A stretch of DNA of 64,000 nt, from assembly GCA_902802815.1 (NCBI GenBank), contig CADCNQ010000003.1, positions 62,001 to 126,000 of the forward strand, read 5' to 3'. The notes beneath the pieces were generated by a model. That model had not been told where the DNA came from. It made no database searches and worked only from the letters and a program-made list of their open reading frames with translations. The translations under genes were made by a program, and so were the position numbers. Positions 43,210 to 52,609 of this stretch are shown here, in pieces. The DNA is from an uncultured Bacteroidales bacterium (GTDB taxonomy: Bacteria; Bacteroidota; Bacteroidia; Bacteroidales; Bacteroidaceae). Position 1 is the first letter of the stretch, and each line of letters opens with the position of its first letter.

Positions 43210-45825
43210 TCAGAACGGGTATCCGATTGCGAAATGGTAACCAAGACTCTTACCCAATGAGGTCATATTATAGTAACCGGATTTACCTGTGTCATATGGA
43301 GCATGAATGCCGACACCGATGTCGAATCGTACCACCAGAAAATCGAGGTCGTAACGTAATCCGAAACCTGTACCCAATGCCAGTTCCTTGGCAAGATTGG
43401 AGAAACGGAACAGACCTCCGGGACGGCTTGGGTCATCTTCCAGAAGCCAGACATTACCGGCATCTATGAATGCGGCACCGAAAAGAGAGCCCACAATGGG
43501 GAAGCGATACTCGAGATTGGCCTCAAAGCGTATGGTGCCAACTTGGTCAAGGTATGAATAATTGGATGCCGCCGGCTTATAGCAGCCAGGACCGATGGAA
43601 CGTATACCGAAGGCTCGAATGGAGTTTGCACCACCGGCGGCGAAGAGGTCAGCGTATGGTGCAGACGTGGAATTTCCGTAGCTATACAGTACACCGAGGT
43701 ATGCACGTGTCAGGAGCTGCTGGCGCTGAGTGATGTGTAAAGTGTGCACATATTCGGCAGATGTCTTGATGAATTGTGCAAACGGCACTCCGAAAAGTCC
43801 CTTGTCGCGTTCACTGAAGCTCTTGCCCGCGATGGCATATATGCATGAGGTGAGAGCACCCGCTTCCTTGATGTTGATGGTGAGTGAAGAAGTGGAGCGA
43901 CGGTTGAGTGCGATGACACCCTGTCCGGCAACATATCTTTTGGTGCGTGAACGCCAGTGCATAGTGTATTCCATAGATGGTACGAACTGGTCGCGCATAG
44001 ATACGGTGAGAGAGGGATTCTTCATCATGATTTCGTCGAAACGCTCCGTGGTGGAGAGCAGCTTGTCATAAGCCAGATGGAATGGCGTGATTTCGTGAGT
44101 GATATTAGCCTGTCTCTGCAGGGTCCAATAGATGCGGCCTCCCAGGGTGAAACGGGAATAATATGCGGCACGATTGTTCCAACGGGCTTCTATCTTGAAA
44201 TTAGTTGTGGCTTTGGCGAGACGTCCCATGCGATTGCCGAGTCCGAAGAACATGAATCGGGGGTATGAGAGGTTCAGATTACTGCCCAATTCCCAGGAAT
44301 TGAGAAGAGAGCGGTCGCCGTTGAAATTGGCACCCGTCTGCCATTCGTAAGAAGCATCCACTCCGAATGAAAGTGTCTCAGCACCTCGGAATGCATTCTT
44401 CTTGGAAACGGTATATGATGCTCCCGGTCCTACCTGTCCGTTGCTCTTGTATGTGGCTCTGCCTTCAAACTCAGAGTCATATTTCTTGTCGAGTGTTGCT
44501 GTGATACGTATGTCAAGTGTGTCGGTGGAGTCGCGCTGTACGAAGTTCATCTGTAGGGATGAGAAAACACCCATGCCGGAGAGTCTTTCCAGGACACGAT
44601 CCATGCGCGTTTTGCTATAGCGGTCGCCGGGCTTGTAGTAGAGGTAGTGATTTATTGCCCCAAAACGCAAGGGAGGTACGTAACTGGGTATATACGGTTT
44701 GGTCCTAGGGATAGTATCGTTGGGCCTGACCCGTTTCATGCGTTTTGCGAAGCGCTTTATACGCTTTGCAAACCACTTGTCGCTATGTTTCACACCTCCG
44801 GAGAAGTACATCTGTTTCGTGGGTGTGCCGATGGAATCGTGTATCTGATGGTCACCGTATTCATATAGCATGATACGCGTATTGCCTAAATAATACTGAC
44901 GCATGACTTGCTTTTGAATTGTAGGTGCGGGTGCCACTTCAAGTTGCACGTGATAAGGTTTCTGTATCGTATCGGCACGATATGCAATGTGTGTGGGACG
45001 CATGTAATAGTATCCGCGATCCTGCAATAGGGTGGCAATGCGTTCGCGCTCGTTTTGCAGATTTGCCGCAGAGAAAGGAGCACCGGAATGCAGGAGACGC
45101 CCTTTTTCGTTATGTCGCAGAATGCTGTCAACAGCTTCCGGAAAACGTGTGTAGCGTATCTCGTCAAGATGCCACAGCGGACCGGGAATGACTTCATAGG
45201 AAATCTTTTGTTTGCGTGGATTCTTCTGCGGAATAATCTGATGTCCCACATAGCCGTGGAAGTATCCGTAGTTATGCAATGTGGCTTGCGCCACCTGACA
45301 ACGCACATCGGGATTGGCCATCGTCATCGTACGTGGGTTTTGGGAGAAATTGTTGAACATCCATTTGCCGAAACGGCTCTCCGAGTTAACGTATCGGTTC
45401 CATATCCACAAACCGGGAGTGAACGGTGTGGTGAAGGACGAAGATCCCATCAAACTGCCGTTGGGTGCATACGAAAGTGCACCTTTCACTTCACTCTTCA
45501 CTTCTTCGTAGGTTTGAAGGTCTTTCTCATGTAGCACGCGAATGGAATCGTGCTGCTCCTTTGTGAGGTGTTCATGGGACGTCTGTGGAGCCGTGCCGGA
45601 GAAAATGTCGCTTACCACATTGGCCGCGTTGGCAATGGCTGTGATGACACCAGAAGTGTCGGCATCGTTAGTTTGCTGACGCGGAAGCGCTGTGCCATAA
45701 GAGAGTTGTTTGATACCGGCATAGAGATACTCGTCTTCCGGAAGATTCTTTGTCTGGCTGCATGAAATCAACAGTAGCGCAGTGAAGAGGATGATACAGG
45801 ATATGGTGTAACGTATATGTGTCAT
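43210..45825 (-). CDS. tamL: TamL: lipidated BamA/TamA-family outer-membrane protein
   Basis: An 871-aa protein with a lipoprotein signal (lipobox LLISC, Cys22), POTRA-like regions in the N-terminal half and a C-terminal 16-strand Omp85 barrel ending in an aromatic residue (IGYPF). Lipidated TamA homologues (TamL) occur in Bacteroidota alongside TamB and help insert or transport outer-membrane material. It overlaps tamB by 4 nt, confirming the pair. Plain BamA lacks the lipobox. Confidence 0.87.
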   Translation of the reverse strand: MTHIRYTISCIILFTALLLISCSQTKNLPEDEYLYAGIKQLSYGTALPRQQTNDADTSGVITAIANAANVVSDIFSGTAPQTSHEHLTKEQHDSIRVLHEKDLQTYEEVKSEVKGALSYAPNGSLMGSSSFTTPFTPGLWIWNRYVNSESRFGKWMFNNFSQNPRTMTMANPDVRCQVAQATLHNYGYFHGYVGHQIIPQKNPRKQKISYEVIPGPLWHLDEIRYTRFPEAVDSILRHNEKGRLLHSGAPFSAANLQNERERIATLLQDRGYYYMRPTHIAYRADTIQKPYHVQLEVAPAPTIQKQVMRQYYLGNTRIMLYEYGDHQIHDSIGTPTKQMYFSGGVKHSDKWFAKRIKRFAKRMKRVRPNDTIPRTKPYIPSYVPPLRFGAINHYLYYKPGDRYSKTRMDRVLERLSGMGVFSSLQMNFVQRDSTDTLDIRITATLDKKYDSEFEGRATYKSNGQVGPGASYTVSKKNAFRGAETLSFGVDASYEWQTGANFNGDRSLLNSWELGSNLNLSYPRFMFFGLGNRMGRLAKATTNFKIEARWNNRAAYYSRFTLGGRIYWTLQRQANITHEITPFHLAYDKLLSTTERFDEIMMKNPSLTVSMRDQFVPSMEYTMHWRSRTKRYVAGQGVIALNRRSTSSLTINIKEAGALTSCIYAIAGKSFSERDKGLFGVPFAQFIKTSAEYVHTLHITQRQQLLTRAYLGVLYSYGNSTSAPYADLFAAGGANSIRAFGIRSIGPGCYKPAASNYSYLDQVGTIRFEANLEYRFPIVGSLFGAAFIDAGNVWLLEDDPSRPGGLFRFSNLAKELALGTGFGLRYDLDFLVVRFDIGVGIHAPYDTGKSGYYNMTSLGKSLGYHFAIGYPF

Positions 45826-48800
45826 TGTTTTTTGCGGAAGAGGAAAAGTTCTCCTAATGTAGCAGTCTTGCGACGGAAGACAATACCGGCACCCATTTTT
45901 GTAATCGTACCCTCCATGAGTGATTCGTAGTCGCGGTCGTAGAATGAGCGGATGTAACGAGTGCCGGAGTTATCCAGACGGTATTCCACAGATATATTAT
46001 TGATGATACTCTCTCCCGTGTTCTGCACGTTGTTACCGCTGGACACTTTGCCTCCCACGATGACGGAAATACGGTTGCCCCAGAAACGTTTTGCGAACGA
46101 GAAGTTATAGTCCGTGTGTGAGGCTCCTGTTTCGTTGGTGACATTATCCATTCCGAATCCGATATCCACAGTTTTGAGTGCCTTGCCCGCGACATTGTTG
46201 ATTTGGCTCTGCAGGAAAGAATTGAGGGCGTCATTGGCTGCAAACCCTCCTCCGGATGCCTGACGGCTGTCGCTGATGTACATGCCTGTAGCCAGGAGCG
46301 TTACGGCCACTCGTCCGCGTTGTTCCTTCGACATGGATTCAATTTCCTGTTGGCAACTGAGGTCTTCTGGAGCTTCGATGGTGAACTCCAATCCGAGGTC
46401 CTTGAGATTGCGCGTTACTTTGAGTCCCACATCAAACTGTACTGTGCGCGAACCTTTGCCTTCCTTTACGTTGGCTTTTTTGCGTTCGGAAGCAGAAAGT
46501 GAGAGAGTTGGGTTGAGAGGATCTCCTGTAAATTCGATGTAACTGCCAGAATGCAATTTGAAATCTTTCAGAGATGCCACCACAAGTGAGTAGTCAAGTC
46601 TTCCGGAAAGAATAGTATAACGCCCATAAAGACGATTGCCGGAAATGGGGTGGTAAGAGAAATTAAGTTCACCGCCACCTTCGATTTCCAGGTGATCACT
46701 GCCGTCTTCAGAGAGCAAGGCATGAACAGTGGCTGCCTCATCTATAGCGAGGTCGAGATTGAGACGTATGTCCATCGGAGCCTTTTCTTCAACTATGACG
46801 GTAGTGGTGTCGCTGAAATCGCAGAATGTGACAAGACCGTCGAGTTGGTTGTCTGCAGAAAGAGGAGTGTCGGTAACAACGTATGTAAGATCTGTTTTTC
46901 CCAGAAGTTTCAGTTTGCCTCCGACCCTAAGATTTTGAAGATTGCCGACTATTATGATTGCGGCATCAACGTAGGCTTTTCCGTACGCCTGTGCCTTTTT
47001 GTTCTTCGGAGCGTTGATGAGCCGGAAGTTGTTGGCAAATGCGGACATGTTGAGTTTGATGTCATCAAGGTTCTGGAAATTGACAGTGCCGTTGAGTACG
47101 AGAGCATGCTCTACATCAAGATCCGGACGAGAGTTCTTTGTTTCGCTCACGGAGAATGCGCGTATATTTTTGAATTCCAGCTGACTTTCATTTATATAGA
47201 GCGTGTCAGCCGGAAGCGCGAGATGTATGCTGTAGGGGATGGATTTTATATCCATAGAGTCGGTGGCCAGTGTGCCGTTGAGACGCAGTGCGGACAGCGG
47301 CCCTTCCACAGACAGCGCTCCCACAGCATAGCCGTCGAGCCGTACTATATCGCCTGGAATGAAACCGTTGGCGAGGAGCAGGGGCAGCCGCTGCAGAGTG
47401 GCTGTGGCACGTATATTGTCTTCATTGGTGGTATGGTCGGTCCAGTAGCTTCCGTTGAGCAGGAGCACTTCACGGCCGTTCTGGGTAAGTTGCCCGTCCA
47501 GCACCTGTGTGCCGTCGGGGTTGGGGAACCATACTGCATTAACACCAACGTTGCCGAGAGGTGCCTGTTCGTACACAAGGTCGCGGGCGCTTAGTTCCAC
47601 AGCAACAGTAGCTTCTGTGGTGTCAACGACAAGAGCGTGTATATCGCCGTCGAGCATTCCATTGACTTTGGGCATTACGAATGGAAGCACGCTGCACAGT
47701 TCACCGAGATTGAGGTGACGTATCGAAAGTGTGAGGTCTTGCAGCACATCGTTGTTGTCCTCTTTCGGGGACAAGAGCATTATCTGTGTGCCGTCGTCGG
47801 CAATGAGATTGAAGTCTGCCTTTATATGTTTGCTCCGGTCGATGGACAGATAGTTTCCGTCGTTCACGGTGAATGTGCGATATGCCAGAATGGGATTTTT
47901 CGGAGTGATATGGGCCACGAGGGTGGAATCTTCCCCTTCCAGTCGCACACCGAGGTCTACGCCCTTGTTACCGCGTGAGTCGATGAAATCGACGGCCGCT
48001 TCGATGGCAGACGGCTGCAGAGAGGCCTTGAATGTAGAGGAGAATGTTGCGGTGGGATTCTTGGGCCCGTTAATGAGTTGCGCGATGACGTTGAAACCAC
48101 GACTGTCGTGTGAAAGATCCAGTGTGAGGGTATCAAGCCGCACGTCACCTTTCTGGAAACCGTACACATAGCCGTCGCCGTTGAGCCCTTTGACGGGTTC
48201 GGATGCAAGGCGCAGGGAAATGTCTTCAAACTCGTATCCCAGGCGCCGGACGATATTGGCGAATGTGTTGTTGCGCTGGCTTCTGAAATTCAGTGCGAGA
48301 GTGGGCAGTAGCGTTTTCAACGAATCGTGGCTCAATGTGAATGGTTCTTGGTCGCGGATGGAAGCATCCATCTGCTCTTTTAGGTAGTGGTTGATGTTGT
48401 TCACTTTCTTGAGAACATTATCGAGTCCGTCGGAAGAAGTGAAACGCAGGAGGAGGTCGCCCGACTCGGCGTGAGCATAGATGCTGTCCGACTTGAGTTG
48501 TCCTTCCAACAGAAGCGGGAGCGGGTTATATGTGGAATCGGGGGTGATGAGACTCACGTTTTCGATATAGGCGCGAAGACTGTGCGTATTCTTGAAGTTG
48601 GAAGCACCGGTTGCTGTGAGTGCACCTGCGACGGAGAGCGTGTCTTTTGTGACGCGCATGGCATACAAATCAGCGCAATCCACTTGAGCATCGAGTGTGA
48701 AGTTGTCTACACGGTTTTTGAAGATGCGTGCAGACGCAGCGATGTTGGCTTCGAGGAGTTTGTTGCACGATATAAGATGCGCCTGCGCTTTCCCTGCCCG

Positions 48801-50087
48801 CACACTGGCCAGAGCATTCACTTTGTCTATAAACCACGAACCGTATTTCAGGCTCTGCAAGTCTACGGAGCCGGAAATAAAGGTGGAGGGAGAGTAGATG
48901 TCTGTGCCCGTACCTTTCACATTGGCTGTGAGGAATATCGTTCCGATGCTGTCGCGTGGCAGGAAGTCGCGCACATTGATGCCGTTGATTCGGGTAATGG
49001 CTTCGTACTTCTCGCTGGAGGCATCGAAGTACCCTTTCAGACGTACATTTCCGCGTCCTTCGTTGAGGATGGCATCGGCGTGGTAATGAGTGCCGTCGAT
49101 TGTGGTGTAGGCGTTGAGAGTCATCGGCGGCAGATTGATGCCCGTCAGACCCAGATAACGTTTCACGCTGCTGAGATTGTGTGCCTTAATATCCCATTCG
49201 AAACGGGCACACAGTGAGTCTATATTAGATAGGTTGGACGCTTCGCCGTGTGAGCGTATATCCAGTTCGTCGGGTAGCCACACGTGCAATGAATCCACCA
49301 CCACGCGTTCCAGATTTCCAGACGCTTTCAGTACGGCGTTGAGTGAGGGGGTGATGAGTTTCAGTTCTTCCACGCTGAAATTACACGAAGGAAGTTGCAG
49401 GAACAGCGACGTGAGTTTCAGAGTAAATGGTGTGAGAGCATACGTGAGCGGTTGCAGATCGGGTGGGAAGAGAGCGTGCGGTGCGCCGATGGTGTCAAGT
49501 GTGACAATTGAAAGCGAATCCATCGTTGCCTCGAAATTGTCCACACGATATACGGAAGGCCCGAGAGCCACATTTCCTCCGGATAGGGTGGCGTTCTGCA
49601 GAAAGGCGGCAACTGATAGCGTATCACCGACAGTGCGGAACGTAGCTCGCACGTCGTTGAAGTTGACGTGTTTTATATCTGCGATGAGAGGCGGTAGTTC
49701 TGTCTTTGAAGTATCTTCTGCTGTGGTGTCGGGTTTCTGGACGATGTTCACAAGGCCGTGGTTGAGTTCCAGATCGTTAACGCCGAGTCTCCAATCCAAA
49801 GCCTTCGAGAAGTCGAAGTCTGCAACAGCTTCCTCTACGGCTACGAGTGTGTCTCCGTCCTGGATCACTACAAGATGTTCAAGATTCAGGTCGAGTGGGA
49901 ACTGTATGAGCAGTCGTCGCAGCGTGATATCCATTCCCGTGGCATCACTTGCGTAGTGGGCTGCTTTCTGCACCGCCCATTGTTGAATTGGCGGAATGTA
50001 TAGCGCCACAGCCAGCAACACCGGCAAGATGATGACGGTGAGGATTACTGCGAGCAGCGTCTTTGCTATGATGCGAATGCCTGCCAT
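45822..50087 (-). CDS. tamB: TamB-family translocation and assembly module protein
   Basis: A 1421-aa periplasm-spanning protein. An N-terminal signal anchor (residues ~7-32) is followed by long beta-rich AsmA/TamB-like repeats. A DUF490 (TamB) C-terminal domain includes GNRLYGRYTILSGRLDYSL and LDNSGTRYIRSFYDRDYES. Works with TamL, probably as a lipid-conducting bridge between membranes. Starts within the end of the RluA-type gene (22-nt overlap). Length is typical for Bacteroidota TamB. Confidence 0.9.
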   Translation of the reverse strand: MAGIRIIAKTLLAVILTVIILPVLLAVALYIPPIQQWAVQKAAHYASDATGMDITLRRLLIQFPLDLNLEHLVVIQDGDTLVAVEEAVADFDFSKALDWRLGVNDLELNHGLVNIVQKPDTTAEDTSKTELPPLIADIKHVNFNDVRATFRTVGDTLSVAAFLQNATLSGGNVALGPSVYRVDNFEATMDSLSIVTLDTIGAPHALFPPDLQPLTYALTPFTLKLTSLFLQLPSCNFSVEELKLITPSLNAVLKASGNLERVVVDSLHVWLPDELDIRSHGEASNLSNIDSLCARFEWDIKAHNLSSVKRYLGLTGINLPPMTLNAYTTIDGTHYHADAILNEGRGNVRLKGYFDASSEKYEAITRINGINVRDFLPRDSIGTIFLTANVKGTGTDIYSPSTFISGSVDLQSLKYGSWFIDKVNALASVRAGKAQAHLISCNKLLEANIAASARIFKNRVDNFTLDAQVDCADLYAMRVTKDTLSVAGALTATGASNFKNTHSLRAYIENVSLITPDSTYNPLPLLLEGQLKSDSIYAHAESGDLLLRFTSSDGLDNVLKKVNNINHYLKEQMDASIRDQEPFTLSHDSLKTLLPTLALNFRSQRNNTFANIVRRLGYEFEDISLRLASEPVKGLNGDGYVYGFQKGDVRLDTLTLDLSHDSRGFNVIAQLINGPKNPTATFSSTFKASLQPSAIEAAVDFIDSRGNKGVDLGVRLEGEDSTLVAHITPKNPILAYRTFTVNDGNYLSIDRSKHIKADFNLIADDGTQIMLLSPKEDNNDVLQDLTLSIRHLNLGELCSVLPFVMPKVNGMLDGDIHALVVDTTEATVAVELSARDLVYEQAPLGNVGVNAVWFPNPDGTQVLDGQLTQNGREVLLLNGSYWTDHTTNEDNIRATATLQRLPLLLANGFIPGDIVRLDGYAVGALSVEGPLSALRLNGTLATDSMDIKSIPYSIHLALPADTLYINESQLEFKNIRAFSVSETKNSRPDLDVEHALVLNGTVNFQNLDDIKLNMSAFANNFRLINAPKNKKAQAYGKAYVDAAIIIVGNLQNLRVGGKLKLLGKTDLTYVVTDTPLSADNQLDGLVTFCDFSDTTTVIVEEKAPMDIRLNLDLAIDEAATVHALLSEDGSDHLEIEGGGELNFSYHPISGNRLYGRYTILSGRLDYSLVVASLKDFKLHSGSYIEFTGDPLNPTLSLSASERKKANVKEGKGSRTVQFDVGLKVTRNLKDLGLEFTIEAPEDLSCQQEIESMSKEQRGRVAVTLLATGMYISDSRQASGGGFAANDALNSFLQSQINNVAGKALKTVDIGFGMDNVTNETGASHTDYNFSFAKRFWGNRISVIVGGKVSSGNNVQNTGESIINNISVEYRLDNSGTRYIRSFYDRDYESLMEGTITKMGAGIVFRRKTATLGELFLFRKKQ

Positions 50088-50737
50088 AAACGATCATTCG
50101 GCACAGGTGCCGTGACAGAAACTGTTTCGTGGGTCACAGGGTGTTCCAGCGACAGAGAACGGGCGTGCAGAGAGATGCTTCCGTCGGGATTCGAACGGTG
50201 AGCTCCGTATTTCAGGTCGCCCTTGATGGGGCATCCCATCTTAGCCAACTGGCATCGTATCTGATGATGACGCCCCGTGTGTAGTGTTACCTCTATAAGA
50301 TGGTAGCGCTCGGAAGATGCCAGCAACTTGTAGTCGAGAACGGCCTTCTTGGAGTTCGGCACTTCCCGTTCGTGCGCTGTGGCCTTGTTGTTCTTCTCGT
50401 TGCGGGTGAGCCAGTGAACGAGCGTTCCTTCTTCCTTTTCCGGACGGTTGGCAACTATCGCCCAATATGTCTTATGCACGCTCTCATGGTCGGCAAAGAG
50501 GGCATTCAGCCGGGCCAGTGCCTTGCTTGTGCGGGCAAACAGTACGACACCGCTTACGGGACGATCCAATCGATGCACCACACCAAGAAAGACGCTACCG
50601 GGTTTGTGGTAGCGCTCCTTGATGTAGTCCTTCACCGTTTCCGAGAGGGGTTTGTCGCCCGTCTTGTCGCTTTGCACTATTTCGCCGGCGTCCTTTGAAA
50701 CGATGATGAGATGATTATCCTCGTAAAGTACTGTCAC
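50066..50737 (-). CDS. RluA-family RNA pseudouridine synthase
   Basis: A 223-aa pseudouridine synthase with catalytic Asp in VVHRLDRPVSGV (RLD motif), YWAIV, and the later LHTGRHHQIR. The short form has no S4 domain. Target uridine in rRNA or tRNA cannot be decided from sequence. It lies between a small lipoprotein gene and tamB, overlapping tamB. Confidence 0.93.
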   Translation of the reverse strand: MTVLYEDNHLIIVSKDAGEIVQSDKTGDKPLSETVKDYIKERYHKPGSVFLGVVHRLDRPVSGVVLFARTSKALARLNALFADHESVHKTYWAIVANRPEKEEGTLVHWLTRNEKNNKATAHEREVPNSKKAVLDYKLLASSERYHLIEVTLHTGRHHQIRCQLAKMGCPIKGDLKYGAHRSNPDGSISLHARSLSLEHPVTHETVSVTAPVPNDRLWQAFAS

Positions 50738-50741
50738 CGCA

Positions 50742-51008
50742 CTATTCTTTAGAAGCCTCGTCCTCTTTTATCGCTTGGTCAATGACCGTCATCAGCGAGT
50801 CGACCTTGGATGCAAGTTCGCTGTCTACAGACTTATTGCAGCCTTTCAGGTACTCCTTCGCAGCATAGGGATCGCCTGCTTCCAATGTGTCTTTTGCACA
50901 GTAGAAATAACTCCATGCAATAGATCCTGGCGTATCACAGGAAATGAGAGATGCTGTCAGGCATGCAGACAGTATCAGTTGAAGAATCAGGAATCGTCTC
51001 ATAAACAT
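50742..51008 (-). CDS. Small lipoprotein, unknown function
   Basis: An 88-aa protein with a lipoprotein signal (MFMRRFLILQLILSACLTAS, lipobox SLISC, Cys24). The mature ~65 residues are likely helical (IAWSYFYCAKDTLEAG, YAAKEYLKGCNKSVDSEL). Two in-frame ATGs, 51008 and 51002, are both possible starts. It follows fabG by 5 bp and precedes the RluA gene by 4 bp. The helix pattern is loosely TPR-like; I do not recognise a family. Confidence 0.7.
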   Translation of the reverse strand: MFMRRFLILQLILSACLTASLISCDTPGSIAWSYFYCAKDTLEAGDPYAAKEYLKGCNKSVDSELASKVDSLMTVIDQAIKEDEASKE

Positions 51009-51013
51009 TCTTA

Positions 51014-51769
51014 TTACATATTCATGCCGCCATCCACCTGGATAACCTGTCCGCTGACGTATGAGGAGAGGTCGGAGGCGAGGTAAAGGGCTGTGTTGGC
51101 GATGTCTTCCACCTGACCGCCGCGACGCAGGGGAATCTTCTTCTCCCACTCCTTGCGCACCTCTTCGGGCAGCGCAGCCGTCATAGCTGTCTCGATGAAA
51201 CCGGGAGCGATTGCATTGGCGCGAATACCCTTGGGACCCATTTCCTGGGCGATGCTCTTGGCAAGAGCGATGAGGCCGGCCTTGGAGGCGGCATAGTTTG
51301 CCTGGCCTGCATTACCGTGAACGCCCACAACGGATGCCATGTTGATGATGCTGCCGTTGCGCTGACGCATCATGATGGGCACACATGCGTGGATGAAGTT
51401 GAATGCGGACTTGAGGTTCACATTGATGACGGCATCCCACTGCTGCTCGCTCATGCGCAGCATCAGACCGTCTTTTGTGATACCGGCATTGTTGACAAGG
51501 ATGTCAATTGTGCCGAAGTCCTGCTTGATTTGTGCTACTATTTTCTCTGTCTCGGCGAAGTCGGCAGCGTTGCCTGCGTATGCGAGGCACTTCACGCCCA
51601 GAGCCTCGATTTCCTTGCGGGTGGCTTCGAGGCCTGCTGCCATATCGTCGTTGAGTACGAGGTCGGTGAAGGCGATGTTGGCACCTTCTGTAGCGAATTT
51701 CATTGCGATTGCCTTACCAATACCACGAGCGGCACCGGTGATAAGAGCTGTTTTTCCTTGTAAAAGCAT
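51014..51769 (-). CDS. fabG: 3-oxoacyl-[acyl-carrier-protein] reductase
   Basis: A 251-aa classical short-chain dehydrogenase. It has the NADPH loop TGAARGIG (residues ~11-18), DILVNNAG, the catalytic serine in INMASVVG, YxxxK in NYAASKAG and a GGMNM C-terminus. It performs the first reduction of fatty-acid elongation. FabG is separable from other SDRs by TKDGLMLRM and AIAPGFIETAMT. Directly follows a TetR regulator gene by 4 bp, a common arrangement in this phylum. Confidence 0.93.
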   Translation of the reverse strand: MLLQGKTALITGAARGIGKAIAMKFATEGANIAFTDLVLNDDMAAGLEATRKEIEALGVKCLAYAGNAADFAETEKIVAQIKQDFGTIDILVNNAGITKDGLMLRMSEQQWDAVINVNLKSAFNFIHACVPIMMRQRNGSIINMASVVGVHGNAGQANYAASKAGLIALAKSIAQEMGPKGIRANAIAPGFIETAMTAALPEEVRKEWEKKIPLRRGGQVEDIANTALYLASDLSSYVSGQVIQVDGGMNM

Positions 51770-51773
51770 AATA

Positions 51774-52373
51774 TCAATAAGTTTTTTTGAGTTGTCGTCC
51801 GATAGCCCTGTGCACCAGTCGGTGTACGGCGGCTCTGGAGGCAGCAGGTGACAAACCGGTCTCGAGACGTCCGTAGATGTAGGGAATCTCCAGTCCTTTG
51901 ACGCAGTAGTGTATGATATTCACCGTCAGAGGAATGTTTTCCATCTCGAAATAACCTTCCCGCTCGCCCTCTGTGAGGATTTTTGTGAGCAGTTTTTTCT
52001 CGTTGGAGTCGAAACGTTTGCGGATGAGCGACACGCGCCAGATGTCGCGGAAGAACTGAGCCCGCATATTGCCGTTGCGCTGCACCACTTCCTTGATGGC
52101 GTCAAGATGCGAGTAGATGAGGGCTACGAGTTTGTCTTCCGGGTTCATCGGTTTTGCTGCCACCGCAGCCATCTCCTGTGCAAGACGGTCCATTTCGGCC
52201 TCCACAACGGCTTCGTAGATGTCCTCCTTGCTGCGAAAATAAGTGTACAGCGTGCGACGTCCCTTACCGGAGGCTTGGGAGATGTCGTTCATCGTGGTTT
52301 CCTCAATACCCTTCTTTGCGAAGAGCCTGCGGGCCACATCGACGAGCATTGCGCGTGTTTTTTCTGCTGCCAT
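51774..52373 (-). CDS. TetR-family transcriptional regulator
   Basis: A 199-aa regulator with an N-terminal TetR helix-turn-helix (AARRLFAKKGIEETTMNDISQASGKGRRTLYTYF split over residues ~13-46) and a helical ligand-binding C-terminal part. First gene of the unit with fabG, so it probably senses an acyl-type ligand and controls its own operon. This is inferred from context. Confidence 0.92.
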   Translation of the reverse strand: MAAEKTRAMLVDVARRLFAKKGIEETTMNDISQASGKGRRTLYTYFRSKEDIYEAVVEAEMDRLAQEMAAVAAKPMNPEDKLVALIYSHLDAIKEVVQRNGNMRAQFFRDIWRVSLIRKRFDSNEKKLLTKILTEGEREGYFEMENIPLTVNIIHYCVKGLEIPYIYGRLETGLSPAASRAAVHRLVHRAIGRQLKKTY

Positions 52374-52383
52374 AATTCGGGCG

Positions 52384-52391
52384 CAAAGATA
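52384..52391 (-). promoter_or_regulatory. Candidate -7 box for the TetR-fabG-tamB-tamL unit
   Basis: Minus-strand TATCTTTG ends 10 nt before the TetR ATG. The -33 position has no TTTG and borders a heptad array (52401-52428). Confidence 0.6.
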
Positions 52392-52400
52392 CGAAAAATA

Positions 52401-52428
52401 GTTGAGAGTTGGGAGCTGAGAGCTGGGA
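52401..52428 (+). repeat. Heptad repeat between the TetR and AraC genes
   Basis: Four contiguous units: GTTGAGA, GTTGGGA, GCTGAGA, GCTGGGA. They lie just upstream of the TetR -7 box. Confidence 0.8.
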
Positions 52429-52571
52429 GAATTTTCTTAGAAAAAAGAAAATGTACAAAAAAGACCTGTTGGAGACATCTTTTTCGGCTCTGAGTTTGTC
52501 AATTTATTGGATAAATTTGTCAAAGTCTCGGATTTTGTGACTTTGAATGACGTTGTTTCAAAAAATAACAC

Positions 52572-52579
52572 TACTTTTG
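52572..52579 (+). promoter_or_regulatory. Candidate -7 box for the AraC-family gene
   Basis: TACTTTTG matches the consensus and lies 30 nt before the ATG at 52610. The -33 element is unclear (TTTG at 52542-52545 gives a 26-bp spacer). If real, it rules out the upstream ATG at 52547. Confidence 0.45.
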
Positions 52580-52609
52580 CACTCAGAAAAGGTAAAACTG
52601 TCGGATGTA

